A stretch of DNA of 17,250 nt from Pedobacter sp. UBA1951 (lineage in GTDB: Bacteria > Bacteroidota > Bacteroidia > Sphingobacteriales > Sphingobacteriaceae), in the NCBI GenBank assembly GCA_002336465.1, contig DDEP01000220.1, positions 1-17,250 of the forward strand. The letters run 5' to 3'. Both the position numbers and the translations under genes were made by a program. Shown here one piece after another: positions 15,395 through 17,250 of the stretch (position 1 is its first letter; each line of letters begins with the position of its first letter). A model generated the notes under the pieces. That model was not told where the DNA came from. It did not search any database and worked only from the letters and a program-made list of their open reading frames with translations.

Positions 15395-16741
15395 ATGGAT
15401 ATATTACAATACCTTTTAGAACTGTTGCAAAACCATAAAGAAGTAGGCATAGACGGTTTAGGTACAATATATAAGCAAAAAACTCCCGGAAGATATGATG
15501 TGGACACACATATGTTTCTTCCCCCAAGTTACATTCTGGCATTTACTACAGAAATCAAAGAAGACGATCATCTTGTAAGTTACGTAACCGCAAAAAGAAA
15601 TATTTCGGCAGATTCTGCACGTTATTTCATTTCTCAGTTTGTTAATGATATCCACAAAGATCTTGAACAAAAAGACGAGTTTACACTGGAAGGCATAGGT
15701 AAATTATCAAAGCAAAACGGAACAATCAGTTTTTCTCCTGAAACAAATCTGAACACAGGATTTGATTATTATGCTTTACCAGCTGTTTCTGAAAATGTCT
15801 CTGTTACCGATGCCGAAGAACAGGTTGCTATTATCCCTCCCTCTGTTGAAGAAGAAAAGGATGCAGAGGTAACCGAAGAAAATATTGCACCTATCGAAAC
15901 CGAAAAGGCTGTTGGAGAAGAAAAGGCTGAAGAAATGCAACATAGCTCTGCTGATGATATTTCTGAACAAGCTGAGAATCCTATTGAAGAGATCGCACCT
16001 GTAGAAAATACACCTGCACCACAGGAAGACGTATTTGAAGAGATCAGCGAAGCACCTCTAAACACCTTAAAGGAAACGGCATCAACTACAGGTTTTAACA
16101 ATCAAATAGAAACTGTAGAGAAAAATTACGAGGAAATTGAAAACAATCTTTCTAATGATTTTGATAAAACTTTTGAGCAAAGGCAATCTGTTACTGCATA
16201 CGAGGATGAAGAACCTACAAAATCAGGTTCTGGGCTTAAGATCTTCTTTATCATTATTTTAGTTTTACTCGCATTAGCTGCTATCGTATATTTTGTAAGG
16301 CCAGATTTATTTAACTTGTCAAAAAATAATGCTAAACCCGTAGGTACATTACCTACACATCAGGGTAAAGCTGTACAGACCCAAGCAGACTCATTATCAC
16401 TTGCAGACAGTATTATGCGTGCGGCTCATCAGGCAGGTTTAAAAGTAGAGCCCTCAAAAGATACGTTAAAAGTTACCACACAAACCAAACCTTTACAACC
16501 AACCACTTATGAAGTAATCGGAGCGGCTTTCGCTACGCAAAAAGAAGTAGATGATTTCATCCGTATTATGAAAAATAAAGGTATTGATGCAAAAGTTATC
16601 CCGGCAATGCCTGGAAAAATCTATAAAAAGGTAAGTATTGCTTCTTACAATAATATTGATTCGGCAAAGAAAGACCTTAAAGAATTACGAGTAAAATTTA
16701 AAAATCCTGAACTATATATCTTTATAAACGAGCATAAATAA
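15395..16741 (+). CDS. HU-CCDC81-like / transmembrane / SPOR domain protein
   Basis: A 448-residue bitopic protein. The N terminus carries two HU-like units of the bacterial CCDC81 type: residues about 1-60, with LLQNHKEVGIDGLGTIYKQK, and about 62-120, with AKRNISADSARYFISQFVND then FTLEGIGKLSKQNG. Residues about 130-270 are a disordered, very acidic linker rich in Glu, Ala and Pro. One membrane helix follows at about 280-300 (LKIFFIIILVLLALAAIVYF). The C-terminal 80 residues (about 370-448) form a SPOR domain, from TTYEVIGAAFATQKEVDDFI to NPELYIFINEHK. SPOR domains bind glycan strands stripped of stem peptides, found mainly at the division septum. The N-terminal domain should be cytoplasmic. 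HU/IHF-superfamily members of this type have been suggested to link nucleoid and envelope; that is inference here. It is 11 bases upstream of the exbB-like gene. Confidence 0.87.
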   Translation: MDILQYLLELLQNHKEVGIDGLGTIYKQKTPGRYDVDTHMFLPPSYILAFTTEIKEDDHLVSYVTAKRNISADSARYFISQFVNDIHKDLEQKDEFTLEGIGKLSKQNGTISFSPETNLNTGFDYYALPAVSENVSVTDAEEQVAIIPPSVEEEKDAEVTEENIAPIETEKAVGEEKAEEMQHSSADDISEQAENPIEEIAPVENTPAPQEDVFEEISEAPLNTLKETASTTGFNNQIETVEKNYEEIENNLSNDFDKTFEQRQSVTAYEDEEPTKSGSGLKIFFIIILVLLALAAIVYFVRPDLFNLSKNNAKPVGTLPTHQGKAVQTQADSLSLADSIMRAAHQAGLKVEPSKDTLKVTTQTKPLQPTTYEVIGAAFATQKEVDDFIRIMKNKGIDAKVIPAMPGKIYKKVSIASYNNIDSAKKDLKELRVKFKNPELYIFINEHK

Positions 16742-16752
16742 ACGCATAAACG

Positions 16753-17250
16753 ATGATTTTATTAACCGCAATAGACACCTTACAACAAATTACCGATAGT
16801 GTAAACAATGTAGCCACAACACCGGTAAGCACGCCTCCTCAAGAACTTCATTTCATAGACCTTCTGTTTAAAGGCGGATGGGTAATGGTACCTTTAGCGC
16901 TTTTGGCATTTTTAGGGTTGGTTATATTTACCGAACGCTATATAACCATTAGAAAAGCATCTAAAAACGATTCAAATCTTTTATTTCAGATCAGGCAAAA
17001 TGTACGTGACGGCCGTTTAGAAAATGCAATAGCTTTATGCAAGAATACCAACTCACCATTGGCCAGAATGTTAGAGAAAGGGTTAAAAAGAATTGGTCGT
17101 CCTATCAAAGAAATTGAAGGTTCTATTGAGAACACCGGAAAATTAGAAGTTTCTAAGCTTGAAAAAAATATTGGTGTTTTAGGGATTATAGCTGGTATTG
17201 CTCCCATGCTAGGTTTCGTAGGTACCATTATCGGGGTAATCACCATTTTC
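16753..17250 (+). CDS. MotA/TolQ/ExbB proton-channel family protein, N-terminal part (cut by window end)
   Basis: The start is the ATG at 16753, 11 bases after the HU/SPOR gene; the frame stays open for 166 codons to the window edge. Such proteins form the inner-membrane channel that turns proton flow into force on TonB/TolA- or MotB-type partners. After an N-terminal tail of about 35 residues comes the first helix (GGWVMVPLALLAFLGLVIFT), then ERYITIRKA, then a cytoplasmic loop with LCKNTNSPLARMLEKGLKRI and ENTGKLEVSKLEKNIGVLGI, then the second helix with the family signature GIAPMLGFVGTIIGVI, including the conserved Gly-Thr pair. The rest, including the third helix, lies outside. ExbB, TolQ and GldL-like roles cannot be told apart from this part; an ExbD/TolR-like partner is expected just downstream. 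It is probably the fourth gene of the cluster that begins at 10616. Confidence 0.92.
   Translation, partial: MILLTAIDTLQQITDSVNNVATTPVSTPPQELHFIDLLFKGGWVMVPLALLAFLGLVIFTERYITIRKASKNDSNLLFQIRQNVRDGRLENAIALCKNTNSPLARMLEKGLKRIGRPIKEIEGSIENTGKLEVSKLEKNIGVLGIIAGIAPMLGFVGTIIGVITIF

Noticed and set aside
15769..16101. A 110-codon Ser-rich open frame on the minus strand
   Set aside because: It is the complement of the Glu/Ala-rich linker of the HU/SPOR gene; GAA/GCA codons read backwards give the Ser/Phe/Cys-rich sequence.

Overview
The window looks like chromosome from a Bacteroidota bacterium, most likely a Pedobacter- or Sphingobacterium-like member of the Sphingobacteriales. The basis is the A+T-rich sequence, weak Shine-Dalgarno signals, several promoter candidates of the Bacteroidota type (TTG, about 18-21 bases, TAnnTTTG), and families typical of the phylum: HU-CCDC81/SPOR fusion, large envelope TPR protein, and a TolC/HlyD/ABC-2 efflux operon. 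The genus is inference. No rRNA, tRNA, CRISPR array, insertion sequence or phage gene was seen.

Layout. 1-1092 is the 3' part of rpsA (ribosomal protein S1), closed by a strong intrinsic terminator. 1263-2975 is a secreted GH20 beta-N-acetylhexosaminidase. 3047-3238 is a small unknown membrane protein. 3306-3725 (minus) is a DCC-family thiol protein, divergent from a fold-type IV PLP enzyme at 3806-4660. 4746-8711 (minus) is a tightly packed operon, in transcription order marR, tolC-like, hlyD-like, ABC-2 permease, with overlaps or gaps of at most 4 bases. A long perfect inverted repeat and a good promoter lie just upstream of marR. 8935-10418 is pyrR-pyrB (pyrimidine synthesis and salvage), ending at a hairpin.

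10616 to the window edge is a co-directional envelope cluster: a 1005-residue periplasmic TPR protein, a 570-residue outer-membrane barrel protein with a basic N-terminal motif, a bitopic protein with HU-CCDC81-like cytoplasmic domains and a periplasmic SPOR domain, and the start of an ExbB/TolQ/MotA-type proton-channel protein cut by the window end.

The last cluster is the most interesting part. Its products cover every layer from cytoplasm to outer membrane: HU-like domain inside, proton channel and SPOR protein in the inner membrane, peptidoglycan-binding SPOR and TPR in the periplasm, barrel in the outer membrane. It resembles Tol-Pal in logic (TolQ-like motor, CpoB-like TPR protein, septal SPOR domain) but is not the proteobacterial gene set. 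The second point of interest is the MarR efflux operon, which has a permease but no ATP-binding subunit in the operon.
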